This document shows, one piece after another, positions 34,943 through 48,318 of a DNA stretch of 64,000 bases. The notes below the pieces were generated by a model, which had not been told where the DNA came from, did no database searches, and was given only the letters and a program-made list of their open reading frames with translations. The stretch comes from Agapanthus africanus (lineage: Eukaryota; Streptophyta; Magnoliopsida; Asparagales; Amaryllidaceae): NCBI GenBank assembly GCA_030015575.1, contig JASDDO010000026.1, forward strand, positions 189,745,739 to 189,809,738, given 5' to 3'. Every line of letters begins with the position of its first letter. Within the stretch, counting starts at the first letter, position 1. The position numbers and the translations under genes were made by a program.

Positions 34943-37492
34943 TGTAACATTTTAGAAATCGTTATGCGAATTTTTCCGTTTTTGGGTAAAATTGTCGGTA
35001 TTTGCCATTTTTACCCGACTGTGATCAAACGTCCATATAGACTTGCCAGCACATAGTTTAGCTAAATAAAGCTACTGCGCGAGCATTGGGGGTATTCGGG
35101 ACGTTTTGGTTCAGATAGAATTTTTCCCAATTTTAATATTATTTTAATGCGGATTTGACATATTGAAAATTGGGAAATTTCTTTCTTTGAAATTATTGCA
35201 AATAAATCAAGTTTGAGTTAATTACACCTTCACTTATATCTAGATATTTGTTTGGGTAATAGAATTAAGACTTAAGAAAAGAAAAGAAATCAATGGGAGA
35301 GGTGGCATGCGCATGAATGAGCTTTAATATGCATTTTTTGCATGTATTGACTAGAAAACTCCACACAATTTCCTCACCTCCTCCCTTAGCCGAATCTCTA
35401 TTTCCTCCATCTGCTCTTGATCTTTTCTTTTCCAATTTCATCAATTCAAAGCTCTTAAATCCCAAAAATTCTTAAAATAAATCACAATATTACATCAAGT
35501 CTTGGTTTTTGCTTCTTGATCACTTGGAGATAGAAAAGCTTGGATCTTGGGAGCAGAGGTTGTTAGGTATAATCCCTAATCTGTTAATTAAGAGTTTTTA
35601 TGATGGGTAGCTCGTTGGTTATTGTTTAGAACACTTTAAATATCGATTAGTGCAATATCGTGTTTTTAGTGACTTTTTAAATTATTGGGATCTGCTCTGA
35701 CCTGAAAATTTTACCGAGTAACCAAACAAAATTGTAGTGATGTACTAGTAACCCTGGAGTTCCAACTGAGACCCGAGCACCACCCCACCGGCTTCGGTCG
35801 GCGAGCCTTTGAAGGAAATCCGGCGACGTCGGCCTTTGAGTAGAGATGGGTGTTGGTTTTTTTATGGGTAGTTGTCTGCTGTGGTTTAGGGGTGTTTGGC
35901 ACTGTTTACTCTTTTTGTAATTGCAGTATGAAAAATCTGGGATCATTTTCCTATAATATGGTGTTTTAAATCCGCGTGTTACGTAATCCGACACGAATCG
36001 TGATCATGTGCAGCTTCTGCACTTGGGTAGGTTTTGTGGTATCGTTACACACGTTAGCCACTAGACGGACACTCGTGAGTTAGTTTAGTGTTGGTGCGTT
36101 ATTTAAAACGTAGTTTTACGTTATATTAGTCGATTTCTGAGATTCTTTGCACTGTTTATGTGTTTGTGAATTTATAGCGTCGCAAGCGGGGACTTCGGAC
36201 GTTGCGAACAAGGGGAAGCAGGTGGTCGGATTTTCATAGCTTGAGAGCATCGGTGTGTAGATTTAACATCTACGGGAAAATTGCCCGTATGACGTTAAGC
36301 GTCAGGGCTAGATTTGATATGATATTAGCCGCATTTGTAGATGCTCATATAGAGATGATGCATGCATTTCGTTGCATATAGCTCATTGTTGTGCCTGAAC
36401 CTGTATTCTTTGTATACTGCACTATTATTGACAGTCCATATTGCACGAGCACCAATGATATGCTACACACACTGTCGGTAATTGCCATGATACGCACAAC
36501 ACAAATATTCAATGTTATACCTTGCTAGTAGTTAGCGACATAGAGGTAGTTATTCTTGTGCGATAGCGCATATGACATATAGCATACCTATGTACCCACA
36601 TGCCTATACATATGCTATACTATACTTACATGCTTGCACATATACTTTGCTATTGTTACATGATCAGCTTTTTATAACATATATATCGGTGGAATGGGAC
36701 GTTGTGTATATATGTATTTTGGATTTGGATTTTGGGAACCGCGAGATATATTTAATTACTTGATGTATTTAAATAGCGGACTTTTCCCGTGATATGCTCA
36801 TATTGATGTTTTATATTGCATATGCTATTTTACATGGATTTACGCATTGAGATATGTTTTCATGCGATTTGGAAATTTCAAGTGTCGATGTTAGGCACTT
36901 ATATTCTGAGAGATATATGGATTTTGGTGACCGATACGTGGAATCACAAGTGTCGAAGTGGGATACTTGGGTTTCGAGGAATGTATGGATATCAGAAAGG
37001 CCGATACGTGGAACACAAGTATTTAAGTGGGATACTTGGGGTTCGAGGAACGTATGGATTCGAGTATTTACGTGTCGTTGTTAGGCACTGGTTTTCATGA
37101 TGTTTTAGAATATCGATGTTTGACACTCAGGTTCCATGAGACTTCCAGGATTTGAGGGCCGATCTGAGTATTTTTGGGATTTAGGGTGTTGTTGATTTAC
37201 ACCGGGCTTTTCCATGCTTACGATTTGTGCATGAGATTAATTATTTTCCCGCACTCAGTACTTAGTTAATATGCACTTATTCATGGAGATATAGTACCTG
37301 GTGGTGTACCTTGATCATGATAGTCGCATATTCATATTGTCATACTCATGCTACCAGCTTACATGTTATTGATCATTTATGTTAGTGCAAACTTACGATT
37401 TCAGTATGATGTTATTTACTATTCACGAGTTTGGAACTCATCCCCGTTGTGCCACAGTGTTTTGCAGGACTTACCCTCTGAGTAGTCACGGC
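34943..37492 (+). repeat. Del 5' LTR, first part
   Basis: It starts TGTAACATTTTAG and is interrupted after ACGGC at 37488-37492, the left target copy of CopG. A GC-rich dyad pair is at 35788-35832 (centres about 33 bp apart); the copy in the 3' LTR at 60706-60750 keeps a perfect CCGGC-TTCG-GCCGG. A 70-bp unit is duplicated at 36931-37068. Open frames in it recur in the 3' LTR but look unconstrained. Confidence 0.92.
36931..37068 (+). repeat. 70-bp tandem duplication in the Del LTR
   Basis: Two units begin CCGATACGTGGAA at 36931 and 37001 and contain GGGATACTTGG and CGAGGAA. The 3' LTR has the same pair at 61848 and 61918, so the duplication predates the insertion of Del. Confidence 0.85.
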
Positions 37493-39683
37493 TGTAAGGA
37501 TCCTAGGCACACCCATGAGGTTCCACAATGCATCTACCATGCCAAATTCAAAAATTTCCATGTGCCGAAGAACCCTAATGCTAGATCGTTAACTAGAGGA
37601 TAGGCGAAACTATGCAAGCAAACAACTTTAGCTAAAAGTGAATGGAAATACAACCTTTGTAGATCCGGTCCACCACTTCTTTAGCTCCGTGATGACGTCC
37701 CTTCACTGCGATCACCGGGATCCCAGACTCTAGCGATGGTTTCGTCGGGGAAATGAGCGGGCTAGGTCGTTGACTTCGATGCCAAAGATGATCTACGTCG
37801 AGGCAACTCTAACTCAAGCTCCATCTTCACTAGGTCATAAAACTTGTGAAGAAAACACCCTATACAATATGGCAAGTGGTAGAGGATGAAGAAATAGGAA
37901 GTGGGTTCACTTTAGAATTGGATTTCTCACTTGATTTCAACACTTGAAATTTTCTAGCATTCTTCTTTTCATGAAGAAGATGAAGAAGAAAAGAATGGAA
38001 AAGAATTATCAAAATAGAAAATCAAGTGAAGCCTTATCATAATGCAACCATGGGTGAGTTTAACACATGTAGAGAATAAACTAGGGTTTAGGTGAATGGT
38101 TAGGTTAAGGAAAGAAACAAAATGGTAAAGGCTTTCAAAGCTTCATGAATAAAACAAAGCAAGCCTCCATTTTATTTTTGCCAAAATGAATAAAGAAAAT
38201 AAATAAAACAAATTAAAACCTAACCATTAACCTAAAGATGGTTTAAAGCAAACATACACCCAAGGTTGCATGTATCATCAAACATGATACAATCAAGTGC
38301 ACAAAAATATATCACATATACTACTTGTGCACATCAAGTGAGAAAATCCATCTTAAGTGAACAATACTAGTCAATGTAAAGTAATACATCAAATATATAA
38401 TTATACATTAAATCATTAAATCAATACTTGATTTAATGATCCGGTCATATCGCATATAACCGACTAATAACTGGTGTATCAATGTATCGAATCAACACTT
38501 GATTCGGTAACCCGGCTATATCATATATAACCGTCCGATGATACAAATCGCGAGAATAGAATACAGTATCACATAATGGTATTATTCTCGGTCCCGCACA
38601 TATCTCATATGCGCTCCTATTTCGTTTCGCTTGAGCCAGGAAACCTCTGTGTAGGACTCTAAAGACTCGTCAATACGCCGGCAGCAGGTGATGATCATAT
38701 CAAACACCCACAAGCCGCAAGCGGTCTGCTAAACGTAACGGCCATCCGGGTATTGAACGATCAGAAGATCAAAGAGCAAGCCCGCTCACACTCCTGTGAA
38801 TCCAACCAGTAACACTTACCGTACAGTCCGGTCTGTTCGTCTGATATGTCGCATATCTCGCCTAGGGGTGGTAAACGTCAGACCCCAGTAGCTCGATAAG
38901 TCATGCCGATGTAAGGTCCATAACAAGCATGAAACTACTGATAACACTTACCAGTAAATCACTGCAACCCTGGCCAGGGATTTCCAGTTATGGCCAGTCA
39001 AGCATAGCGCAACATCAACCCCCAATATCGGGAGAGACGAATCCCCTCCTATCGCTCATTGCCTCCATGTGAATCGGGACTGTACCCAAAAACCACCTGT
39101 TTGCACGCCTCAATAGAGCCGTGGCAGGGTGGAAATCGAAGCACGGTGTGAGACACACAAGACTCTATGACGATCTCGGGTCAACAGACTAAGCTGTACC
39201 ATTGTCACCAAAGAACTGCCATCTGACGTGAGGTATAATACCATCTGGGAGTTCTCGGCGAGTCCGTTCAGTATACCCAGTCATCACTGAGCACCCGCAT
39301 ACCATCTCTGATGTCAAACACCAATGGATATGGGATCATCCGCCGCCCATCACATGGGTCGAGAAGATATACGCTAGTCTACTCTGGAATATCGATGCCC
39401 CGTCTCGATATTCCCACGACTAGGAACGTTGAAGGATGTACGCATGGACTACCCAGGCCCCACTATTATGATCTACATCATAGTCCTGGAAGTCGAGTAC
39501 ACATCTTAAGGGATTTATCAACATGTAATAGAGAGACTGAAAGTATACATGTTAAGATAAGGAGCAGCCAGATAGCGTACTATCATGTCGAGCAAGAAAG
39601 TCCTACCTATATATGTCCCAGCATCCACTACAATATACATCCAATGTACAATAATGGCCTCTGGGGCATACATATAACTAACA
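37493..39683 (-). repeat. CopG 3' LTR
   Basis: It is 2191 bp, with plus-strand ends TGTAAGGATCC and ATAACTAACA. The polypurine tract on the minus strand (AGTGCAAGTGGAAGAT) adjoins at 39684. A string of hairpins lies at 38412-38614. Homologous to the CopF and CopI LTRs in blocks. Confidence 0.85.
38412..38614 (-). repeat. String of five hairpins in the CopG LTR
   Basis: Stems with 3-nt loops occur at 38412-38440 (perfect 13 bp, ATCATTAAATCAA/TTGATTTAATGAT), 38442-38462 (CGGTCATAT/ATATAACCG), 38488-38506 (perfect 8 bp, CGAATCAA/TTGATTCG), 38513-38533 (CGGCTATAT/ATATAACCG) and 38596-38614 (GCACATAT/ATATGCGC). The single imperfect pair in three of them becomes a G-U pair only when read from the minus strand, which is the element's sense. 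Confidence 0.8.
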
Positions 39684-42380
39684 ATCTTCCACTTGCACTA
39701 GGGCCATCTGTAGCAGTGGTTGCAGTATCACATACTCAACCATCCCATAAAAGTCTCTCTTTGTGAAAAAGGCCTTTGTGAGTGGATCCGCCGTGTTGTC
39801 CTCTGAGTCTACTCTCCTAACCTCGATCACCCTGGAGAACAACTATCTCCATGATCAGGTGATGCTGCCTCAGAATATGTCTGGGTCACTGATGGGACCA
39901 GGGTTCCTGGGCCAAAGCCACACTTCCATTGTCATACAATGGTAGGAACCTAGTTCATCTTATGAACCAATATACACCCAAACTGCCTCTTTGGTAGCAT
40001 CTTTGATAGCGATGTCACCAGCTTTTATCGTCTAGTCTGCCACTGTATCTAGCTTAGAACTCTTCCAACATACCGTCCCTCCACTGAGGGTAAAGACAAT
40101 GCCTGCGACTAACATTCAGTCGACCTTATCACCCTGGAACCTTTCCAGTGATTCTCCCCAGGATCAACTGATACCATCTCACTACAATTAGTGAGAATCC
40201 TAACATCCATTTAGATCTATCTCATAGATCCAAAACCCAGGAATTAGGAGGTATCATTTTGATCCTATATGGAGAATCCATGTGATAAGTCGAGATTGAC
40301 CGAGCGTAGCATAGGAAATTCTTTTCCTATCAAGAGTATGTAGTCCACGTACTCTACGAGGATCACCATCTTAACTCTCTACTACTTTTTTGTATATACA
40401 AGGTTCATCTACCATTTTGATGAGTTCAAACTCTTTGACTACCACATCAAAACAGATGTTCCAACTCCGCGATACCTGCTTTATTCTGTAAAGCAACTTG
40501 CAGACATTTCCGCTGCTCCCACTGTTTACGAAGCCCTCTGGCTGTGTACTTTTAGACGTTCTCTTCTAAATCAGTATTTAGAAAAATAGTCATGACACCC
40601 AACCACCAGATATCGTAGTCATGGTATGTAGCAATGGCAAGTAGGATATGGATGGACTTAAGCATCGTCCCTGGAAAAGGTTTCATCATTATCCACGCCT
40701 GGTCGATGAGGAAAACCTTTAACAAGTCTAGCTTTGAAAGTCTTAACTTTTCCATCTACACCAAGTAATCTTCTCAAGATATACTTGCTCCTGATGTGGA
40801 TTTAACCCTTCAGATATAGCAACCAAAGTCCATACTTTATTGGTGTACATGGATTCCATTTCAGATCGCCAAGCATCCAGCCATTCTTATCGAGTCCCTA
40901 CTCTTGATGGCCTGCTCGAAACTAGTTGGGTCATCATCTCATGATGCATTCCTCGCTCCCACTGTTATCGAGAAACCGAAGTATCTCTCAGGCGGATGAG
41001 AAACCCTACCAGATCGGCGGAGAGGCTGAGGTTCGTCGGGGACTATAGAATTCTTTGGTCTTGTCAAATCAGCTGCAGTTTTGTATAGCTGGAACCTTTC
41101 CAGTTCTACAGAACTGACCTTGCTTCGATCTTGTCTGGATTTTTCTTTTGACATAGGCCGGACAATCCTAAATCTTAACTTACTTAAGAGATAAGTTCTT
41201 CCCATACCATATCTTATATGGAGTGGTAGGCATTGAATTGACTCGAACCCAATTCAATAGGTATGCAGCTTCTCAAGTGCACAACCCCAAAAGGAAATAG
41301 GTAACTCAGTAGTACTTATCATAGAGCACACCATATCTAATATGGTGCGATTGCTCCGCCCCGATACACCGTTGTGCTGTGGTATATTCAGAGGAGTAAC
41401 ACTGAGAGAGAATCTCATTCTCCTTTAGAATAGTCCAAGAATTCCAAGCTCAAGTATTCTCCTCCCTGATCCTATCATAAGACATAATACTTATACCCAT
41501 TTTGGTTATCTACTTCTAACTTATATTCTGTGAATATCTCAAAAGGTTCAGACTTGTGTTTCAACAGGAACATATGTCTGAATCTTAAGAGATTATCAGA
41601 GAATGTAATGAAATACAAAGAACCGGTCTTGGCATGTATATATAGGGGACCTACATACATCAACATGTATCATCCCAAGAGTTCACTAACTCTTTCTCTG
41701 CTTCAAATAAACAGAGCTGTGGTCATCTTATCTTTGTGACATGACCGGCAAGTTTTCACAAGATGTAAATTCAAACAGATTTAAATATGCATCTATGTGC
41801 AACTTAGCTAGTCGGGTCGCATTGATATGATCTAGTCTACAATACCTCAAGAAGGATCCGTTCATTTCTGAACTCTTCCTTTTGTGTGTGTTCCGTATAC
41901 TAAGAACTATAGTTTGATTTAGAACATCAATGCTTTTAGATAACGTGCCTGAACCGATCAACTTTTGATATCGGAAATGTTCAAAACATTATCCAACAAT
42001 ACAAAATTTTATCATTTCTTTACTAATAAAGAGACTGATATGATTTTGTATATCAGGTTCGGTATCTAATAACATTCGTTTAGAATCAATGTACTGGTCA
42101 TACAGGGTGACAGTGACCAACAGACTTGGCTGCAACACTTGCACCGTTTTCTGTCTCATGAAACTTATCACCCGTTCTCAGTTCTTTACCTATCTGTAGC
42201 CCTTGTAACAAATTATATATACGGGATCCTGATCCGGTATCACATACTCAGGATGTAAAGGATACTGAGAAACAGTTCTATGTAACGAACACACCCGAAG
42301 ATGATGCATCAACATGCACTTTCTTCGTTTAGGCGGCACGGGAAATCTGGTATTCCCCAAAATCCTGCTCTGTCTTATAA
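39684..42380 (-). pseudogene. pol: CopG worn Copia pol remains
   Basis: Minus-strand readings include the pre-integrase zone at 41728-41961 (LDHINATRLAKLHIDAYLN), an integrase core piece at 41475-41666 (GSLYFITFSDNLLRFRHMFL), the linker and reverse transcriptase start at 40939-41205 and more reverse transcriptase at 40552-40755. RNase H pieces lie at 39720-40250. Each aligns with the better-kept CopF pol (45836-49140). It carries many breaks; nothing here could make protein. Confidence 0.8.
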
Positions 42381-42381
42381 C

Positions 42382-43710
42382 AGAATGGAAAAGAATTATC
42401 AAAATAGAAAATCAAGTGAAGCCTTATCATAATGCAACCATGGATGAGTTTAACACATATAGAGAATAAACTAGGGTTTAGGTGCATGGTTAGGTTAAGG
42501 AAAGAAACAAAATGGGAATGATTTTCAAAGCTTCATGAAGCTTCATGAATAAAACAAAGCAAGCCTCCATTTTATTTTTGCCAAAATGAATAAAGAACAT
42601 AAATAAAAAAAATTAAAACCAAACCATTAACCTAAAGATGGTTTAAAGCAAGCATACACCCAAGTTTGCATGTATCATCAAACATGATACAATCAAGTGC
42701 ACAAAAATATATCACATATACTACTTGTGCACATCAAGTGAGAAAATCCATCTTAAGTGAACAATACTAGTCAATGTAAAGTAATATATCAAATATATAA
42801 TTATACATTAAATCATTAAATCAATACTTGATTTAATGATCCGGTCATATCGCATATAACCGACTAATATCTAGTGTATCAATGTATCGAATCAACACTT
42901 GATTCGGTAACCCGGCTATATCATATATAACCGTCCGATGATACAAATCGTGAGAATAGAATACTGTATCACATACTGGTATTATTCTCGGTCCCGCACA
43001 TATCTCATATGCGCTCCTATTTCGTTTCGCTTGAGCCAGGTAACCTCTGTGTAGGACTCTAAAGACTCGTCAATACGCCGGCAGCAGGTGATGATCATAT
43101 CAAACACCCACAAACCGCAAGCGGTCTGCTAAACGTAACGGCCACCCGGGTATTGAGCGATCAGAAGATCAACGAGTAAGCCCACTCACACTCCTGTGAA
43201 TCCAACCAGTAACACTTACCGTACAGTCCGGTTTGTTCGTCTGATATGTTGCATATCTCGCCTAGGGGTGGTAAACGTCAGACCCCAGTAGCTCGATAAG
43301 TCATGCCGATGTACGGTCCATAACAAGTATGAAACTACTGATAACACTTACCAGTAAATCACTGCAACCCTGGTCAGGGATTTCCAGTTATGGCCAGTCG
43401 AGCATAGCGCAACATCAACCCCCAATACCGGGATAGACGAATCCCCTCCTATCGCTCATTGCCTCCATGTGAATCGTGACAGTACCCAAAAACCACCTGT
43501 TTGCACGACTCAGTAGAGCCGTGGTAGGGTGGAAAACGAAGCACAGTGGGAGACACACAAGACTCTATGATGATCTCGGGTCAACAGACTAAGCTGTACC
43601 AATGTCACCAGAGAACTGCCATCTGACGTGAGGTATAATACCATCTGGGAGTTCTCGGCGAGTCCGTTCATTGTACCCAGTCATCACTGAGCACCCGCAT
43701 ACCATCTCGG
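42382..43710 (-). repeat. CopG 5' LTR, first visible part
   Basis: It matches 37992-39306 of the 3' LTR at about 97% by eye and includes the same hairpin string at about 42793-43010. It is cut at 43710 by CopF and resumes at 53953. CTCGG (43706-43710) is the left target copy of CopF. Confidence 0.85.
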
Positions 43711-45821
43711 TGTTGGGTTAGCCTAGCACCTCATGAAGGGTTTGGAAGCATCACATTTACCAAAGATGGAATTTTTAGGGTGCTAAGTTAACAAGCATCG
43801 GATCGTTTCTAGAAAAATTAGGGTTTGTAAAACTTGCATATCATCTCATGAAAGAAAAACTAGGGTTTTGAGAGTACAACCTTTGTAGCTCCCTACGCTA
43901 GACTCCTCGGCTACTTGAGGTTTGGAAAAGCTCCGCTTGAACTCCTCTAGGTCACCGATGATCCACCCGGAGTCCGCTTTGTCCAAGCTTGCAACTTCAC
44001 CCGATCAAGAGAATGAAATGAAGCTAACACTCCAAACAAGTGGGCTAGACTTGTGTAGAATGGTGTTGTGGTTCTCTTTCTCACTTCAAAATCCTATCTT
44101 GATGAATAATTTGCTCACTTGAAAATTCTAGAGAGCATGAGATCAAGGTTGAAGAAGATGATGGCTATTTTTGAAGAAGAGAAGAATAACTCCAAAGAGA
44201 AAAAGAAAAACATAAGTATATATATTTTCATCTCTCATCTCAAACCATGGTTAAACAATATGGATATTTATTTCATTTTAGTTAGAAGAGAAGAGGAAGA
44301 TAAATCATGGTTAAATGGTAGGTGAATATGGTTAGGTCAAAAGAAGAGTGTAGAAACTAACTCATGATTTAATCTTATCACTTTTCTTTTGTTTTTAGCA
44401 TAAATAGAAATAAAAATCCAAAATATAAACCATGGTGTGAGTCTTATATTGCCACCATTTTCTATGTATAATCAACCATGATAGATGATGTATGAATGTA
44501 TGTATGTATGCACATCCATATGTGCATGAAACTAAAAGAAAGAAAGCATACATGCATGCATACATCCATCATGTACAAGAAAGGATTTCAAGTGAGAAAA
44601 CTAATGGTCAAATGATAAATCAACACTTGATTTATCAATCCGGCCATATCACATATGACCCCACCAAAAGCAAGCCGCCCGATCAATATATGGTATCCTA
44701 TACGCACATTTTAATCGGGTCCATGCGCATATCGCATACGCGCACCACAACATTTCGCCTGGACTAGGTAACTCCTTTGTGGGACTCTAAGACTCGTCAA
44801 TACGCCGGCGGTGGGTGATGATCATATCAAGCACCCGCAAGCCGCAAGCGGTCAGCTAAACGTAACGGCCACCCGGGTATTGAACGATCAGAAGAGAACA
44901 GGCGAACCTGCTACAACTCCCGTCGAGCCAACCGGCAACAATACCGTGCCGTACGGTCACCTCATCTGATATGACGCATATCAAGTCTAGGGGTGGTAAA
45001 CGTCAGACCCCAATAACCGATAAGTCGTGCCGATGTCAGGCTCATAACGGGTCGAGAAACTACTGGCAACACTTACCCGCAAATCTCTGAATCATCCCTG
45101 GCCAGGGACTTCCCTGTTACGGCCAATCGAGCATAGTGCAACATCAATCCTCAATACCGGGAGAGACGAAACCCCTCCTATCGCTCATTGCCTCCATGTG
45201 ACTCGGGACTGTTCCGAAAAACCACCGTTTTTCACGCCCTCAAGGACGTGGTAAGGTGGAAATCAAAGCACAGTGGGAATCACACAAGACACTATGACGA
45301 TCTCGGGTCTATAAACTAACCTGCAAAAGTGTCACCTGAGAACTGCCATCTGACGTGAGGTATAATACCATCTGGGAGTTCTCTGCGAGGCCGTCCAGTG
45401 TACCCAGTCTCTATTGAGCACCCGTATACCATCTCTGATGTCAAACACCAATGGATATAGGATCATTCATCGCCCATCTCATGGGTCGAGAAGCGTATAC
45501 GCTAGTCTACACTGGTATATCGATGCCCCGTCTCGATACACCCACGACTAGGGACCTTGAAGGATGTACTTATGGACTACCATGTCCCCACTAGTATGAT
45601 CCGCATCATAGTCTAGGTAGTCAAGTACACATCCTAAGGTCTTTACCAACATGTAACCATAAAACAGTATAAAGAGACAAGTATACATGTTAAGATAAAG
45701 AGCAACCAGATAGCATACTATCATATCGAGCTAGAAAGTCATCTCTATATATGTCCAAGCATCCAATATAATATACATCATCTGTACAATACTGGCCTCT
45801 AGGGCATACATACAACTAACA
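43711..45821 (-). repeat. CopF 3' LTR
   Basis: It is 2111 bp, plus-strand ends TGTTGGGTTAGCC and CAACTAACA. Hairpins lie at 44614-44743. It includes GTAT and CATG microsatellite-like runs near 44495-44570. Confidence 0.92.
44614..44743 (-). repeat. Hairpins in the CopF 3' LTR
   Basis: There is a perfect 10-bp stem at 44614-44636 (GATAAATCAA/TTGATTTATC, loop CAC), then 44642-44660 (GGCCATAT/ATATGACC) and 44725-44743 (GCGCATAT/ATACGCGC). The last two need a G-U pair, which forms only in the minus-strand RNA. They correspond in position to the CopG hairpins but have different arms. The other LTR has them near 52743-52872. Confidence 0.78.
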
Positions 45822-45836
45822 ATCTCCCACTTGCAC
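45822..45836 (-). other. CopF polypurine tract
   Basis: The minus strand reads GTGCAAGTGGGAGAT directly before the 3' LTR. This is the standard tract of this Copia group. Confidence 0.9.
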
Positions 45837-46711
45837 TATGGCCAGCTGCTGTAGTATCGCATCCCGAGCATCCCGAAGAGTCTCTCAAAATGTATTTGGG
45901 GAATGACCTTCGTGAGTGGATCTGCTGTGTTGTTCTTCGTGTCAACCCTCCTGACCTCGATCTCCCGGCGATTAACTATCTCCCGGATCAGGTGATACCG
46001 CCTCAGAATATGCCTGGATCGCTGATGGGACCTGGGTTCCTTGGCCAAAGCCACCGCTCCATTGTTATCGCAATACAAAGGTATTGGATTCTCAATGGAT
46101 GGAACCACTCCAAGTTCAGTAATGAACTTCTTGATCTAGACAGCCTCTTTGGCAGCATCGTTGGCAGCGATGTATTCAGCCTCCATCGTCGAGTCTGCCA
46201 CGGTTTCCTGCTTGGAACTCTTCCAGCTAACCGCCCCTCCATAAAGGGTAAATACAAATCCCGACTGCGACTTAGAGTCGTCCTTATTACTCTGGAAGCT
46301 CGAATCGGTAAAGGACTCCACTTGGAGTTCTCCTTTACCATACAACAAGAGCATCTCCTTAGTCCTTCGTAAGTACTTGAGAATGCTCTTCACAGCTGTC
46401 CAGTGACTCTCTCCAGGATCAGCTTGATACCTGCTCACTACACTTAATGAGTATGCTACATCGGGTCTGGTACATAACATCGCGTACATGATAGAGCCTA
46501 CAGCCGAAGCATAAGGTATCCCTTGCATGCGAGCTCTCTCCAAATCAGTCTTGGGAGACATCTCTTTGGAGAGAGTGACTCCAGAGATCGTGGGTAAGTT
46601 CCCACGCTTGGATTCTTCCATACTAAACATCTTTAGTATGGTGTCAATGTACCTGGATTGGGACAATCCCAATATCCGTTTGGATCTATCTCTATAGATC
46701 CTTATTCCCAA
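45837..46711 (-). pseudogene. pol: CopF RNase H region remains
   Basis: It begins with the end of the reverse transcriptase (GIRIYRDRSKRILGLSQSRYID) and continues with YASAVGSIMYAMLCTRPDVAYSLSVVSRYQ, the RNase H block VESFTDSSFQSNKDDSKSQSGFVF and SSKQETVADSTMEAEYIA. The last part reads YCDNNGAVALAKEPRSHQRSRH and VDTKNNTADPLTKVIPQ, the usual end of a Copia polyprotein, close to the polypurine tract. The function in life was removal of the RNA template. Confidence 0.9.
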
Positions 46712-47721
46712 TATGCAGGAGGCATACCAAGATCTTTCATTAAGAATCTTTGTGATAAGAAGAGCTTGACCGATTGCAGCATAGGAATGTCATTTCCTAT
46801 CAAGAGTATGTCGTCCACGTACAATACGAGGAAGACAACTTTACTCTCTGCCACCTTCTTGTATATACAAGGTTCATCTACGTTTATGACGAAATCAAAC
46901 TATTTGATAACGACGTCAAAGCAGATGTTCCAACTCCGCGACGCTTGCTTTAATCCATAAATGGATTTAAGCAGCTTGCACACCTTTCCACTGCTCCAAC
47001 TGTCTACGAAGCCCTCTGGCTGAGTCATGTACACGCACTCTTCTAAATCACCGTTTAGAAAGGCGGTCTTAACATCCATTTGCTAGATTTCGTAATCATG
47101 ATATGCAACGATGACAAGCATGATCCGGATGGATTTAAGCATCGCTACTGGAGAAAAGGTCTCGTCATAGTCCACACCTGGTCTTTGACGAAAACCCTTT
47201 GCTACAAGTCTAGCTTTGAAAGTCCCCAATTTCCCATCTACACCAAGTTTTTTCTTGAAGATCCACTTGCTCCCAATGGCTTTTACCCCTTCAGGAGTAA
47301 CTTCCAAAGTCCATACTTTGTTGGTGTACATGGATTCCATCTCGGACCTCATTGCATCCAGCCATTTCACTGAGTCCCCACTCGTGATGGCCTGCTCGAA
47401 GCTAGTTGGGTCATCATCCTCCATGATGCAATCCTCGCTCCCACCGTCCATGAGAAAACCGTAGTATCTCACAGGTTGGCGAGAAACCCTACTAGATCGG
47501 CGGAGTGGCTGAGGTTCGTTGGGAACTACCGAATCCTCTGGTTCCACTAAATCTTTAGTTACAGTTTGTGTATCTGGAACCTCTTCCAGCTCCACCACTT
47601 TGCCACTAATTTCTTTTGCAAGAAATTCCTTTTCCAAAATGGTGTCATATTGAGGAACAAACACTTTTTGTTCTTCAGCGTGGTAGAAAAAATATCCTTG
47701 GGAATTCTTAGGATATCCCAC
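46712..47721 (-). pseudogene. pol: CopF reverse transcriptase remains
   Basis: The linker after integrase reads GYPKNSQGYFFYHAEEQKVF and LRRSSRVSRQPVRYYGF. The enzyme follows with DSVKWLDAMRSEMESMYTNKVW, AIGSKWIFKKKLGVDGKLGTF, KARLVAKGFRQRPGVDYDETF and SPVAMLKSIRIML. The YVDDI catalytic motif is encoded near 46805-46828. This is a typical Copia-type reverse transcriptase. It is broken. Confidence 0.9.
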
Positions 47722-47739
47722 AAACTTGCAAAGAACTGA

Positions 47740-48300
47740 TCATGCCTCGAGTTTGTCTGGATTTTGCCTTTTGACATAGGCCGGACAACCCCATATCTTA
47801 ACTCGTTTAAAATATGGTCTCTTCCCACTCCATATCTCATATGGTGTGGTAGGTACAGATTTAGACGGAACTTGATTCAACAGGTATGCTGCTGTCCTAA
47901 GCGCATAACCCCAGAAGGAAATAGGTAACTCAGCTGTACTCATTATCGAGCGCACCATATCTAATAGGGTGCGATTCCTCCTTTCCGATACACCTTTGTG
48001 CTGTGGTGTAGATGGAGGAGTAAGCTGAGAGAGAATCCCATTCTCTTTTAGGAAGTCCAGGAATTCATTGCTCAAGTATTCACCTCTTCGATCAGATCGT
48101 AGGATTTTAATACTTTTTCCGGTTTGGTTCTCGACTTCTTGTTTATATTCTCTAAATTTCTCGAAAGCTTCTGATTTGTCTTTCATCAGGAACACATATC
48201 CGAATCTAGAGAGATCGTCAGTGAATGTAATGAAGTATGAAGAACCATCCCTGGCATGTGTAGACATTGGACCGCATACATCACTATGCACCTGTCCCAA
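47740..48300 (-). pseudogene. pol: CopF integrase core remains
   Basis: The 186-codon stretch carries the first catalytic aspartate in HSDVCGPMSTHARDGSSYF, the second in ILRSDRRGEYLSNEF and the glutamate in GVSERRNRTLLDMVRS, so the DDE triad is readable. FWGYALRTAAYLLNQVPSKS and PYEIWSGKRPYFKRVKIWGC follow, as in plant Copia integrases of the Angela group. Confidence 0.92.
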
Positions 48301-48318
48301 GAGTTCCGTAACTCTTTC

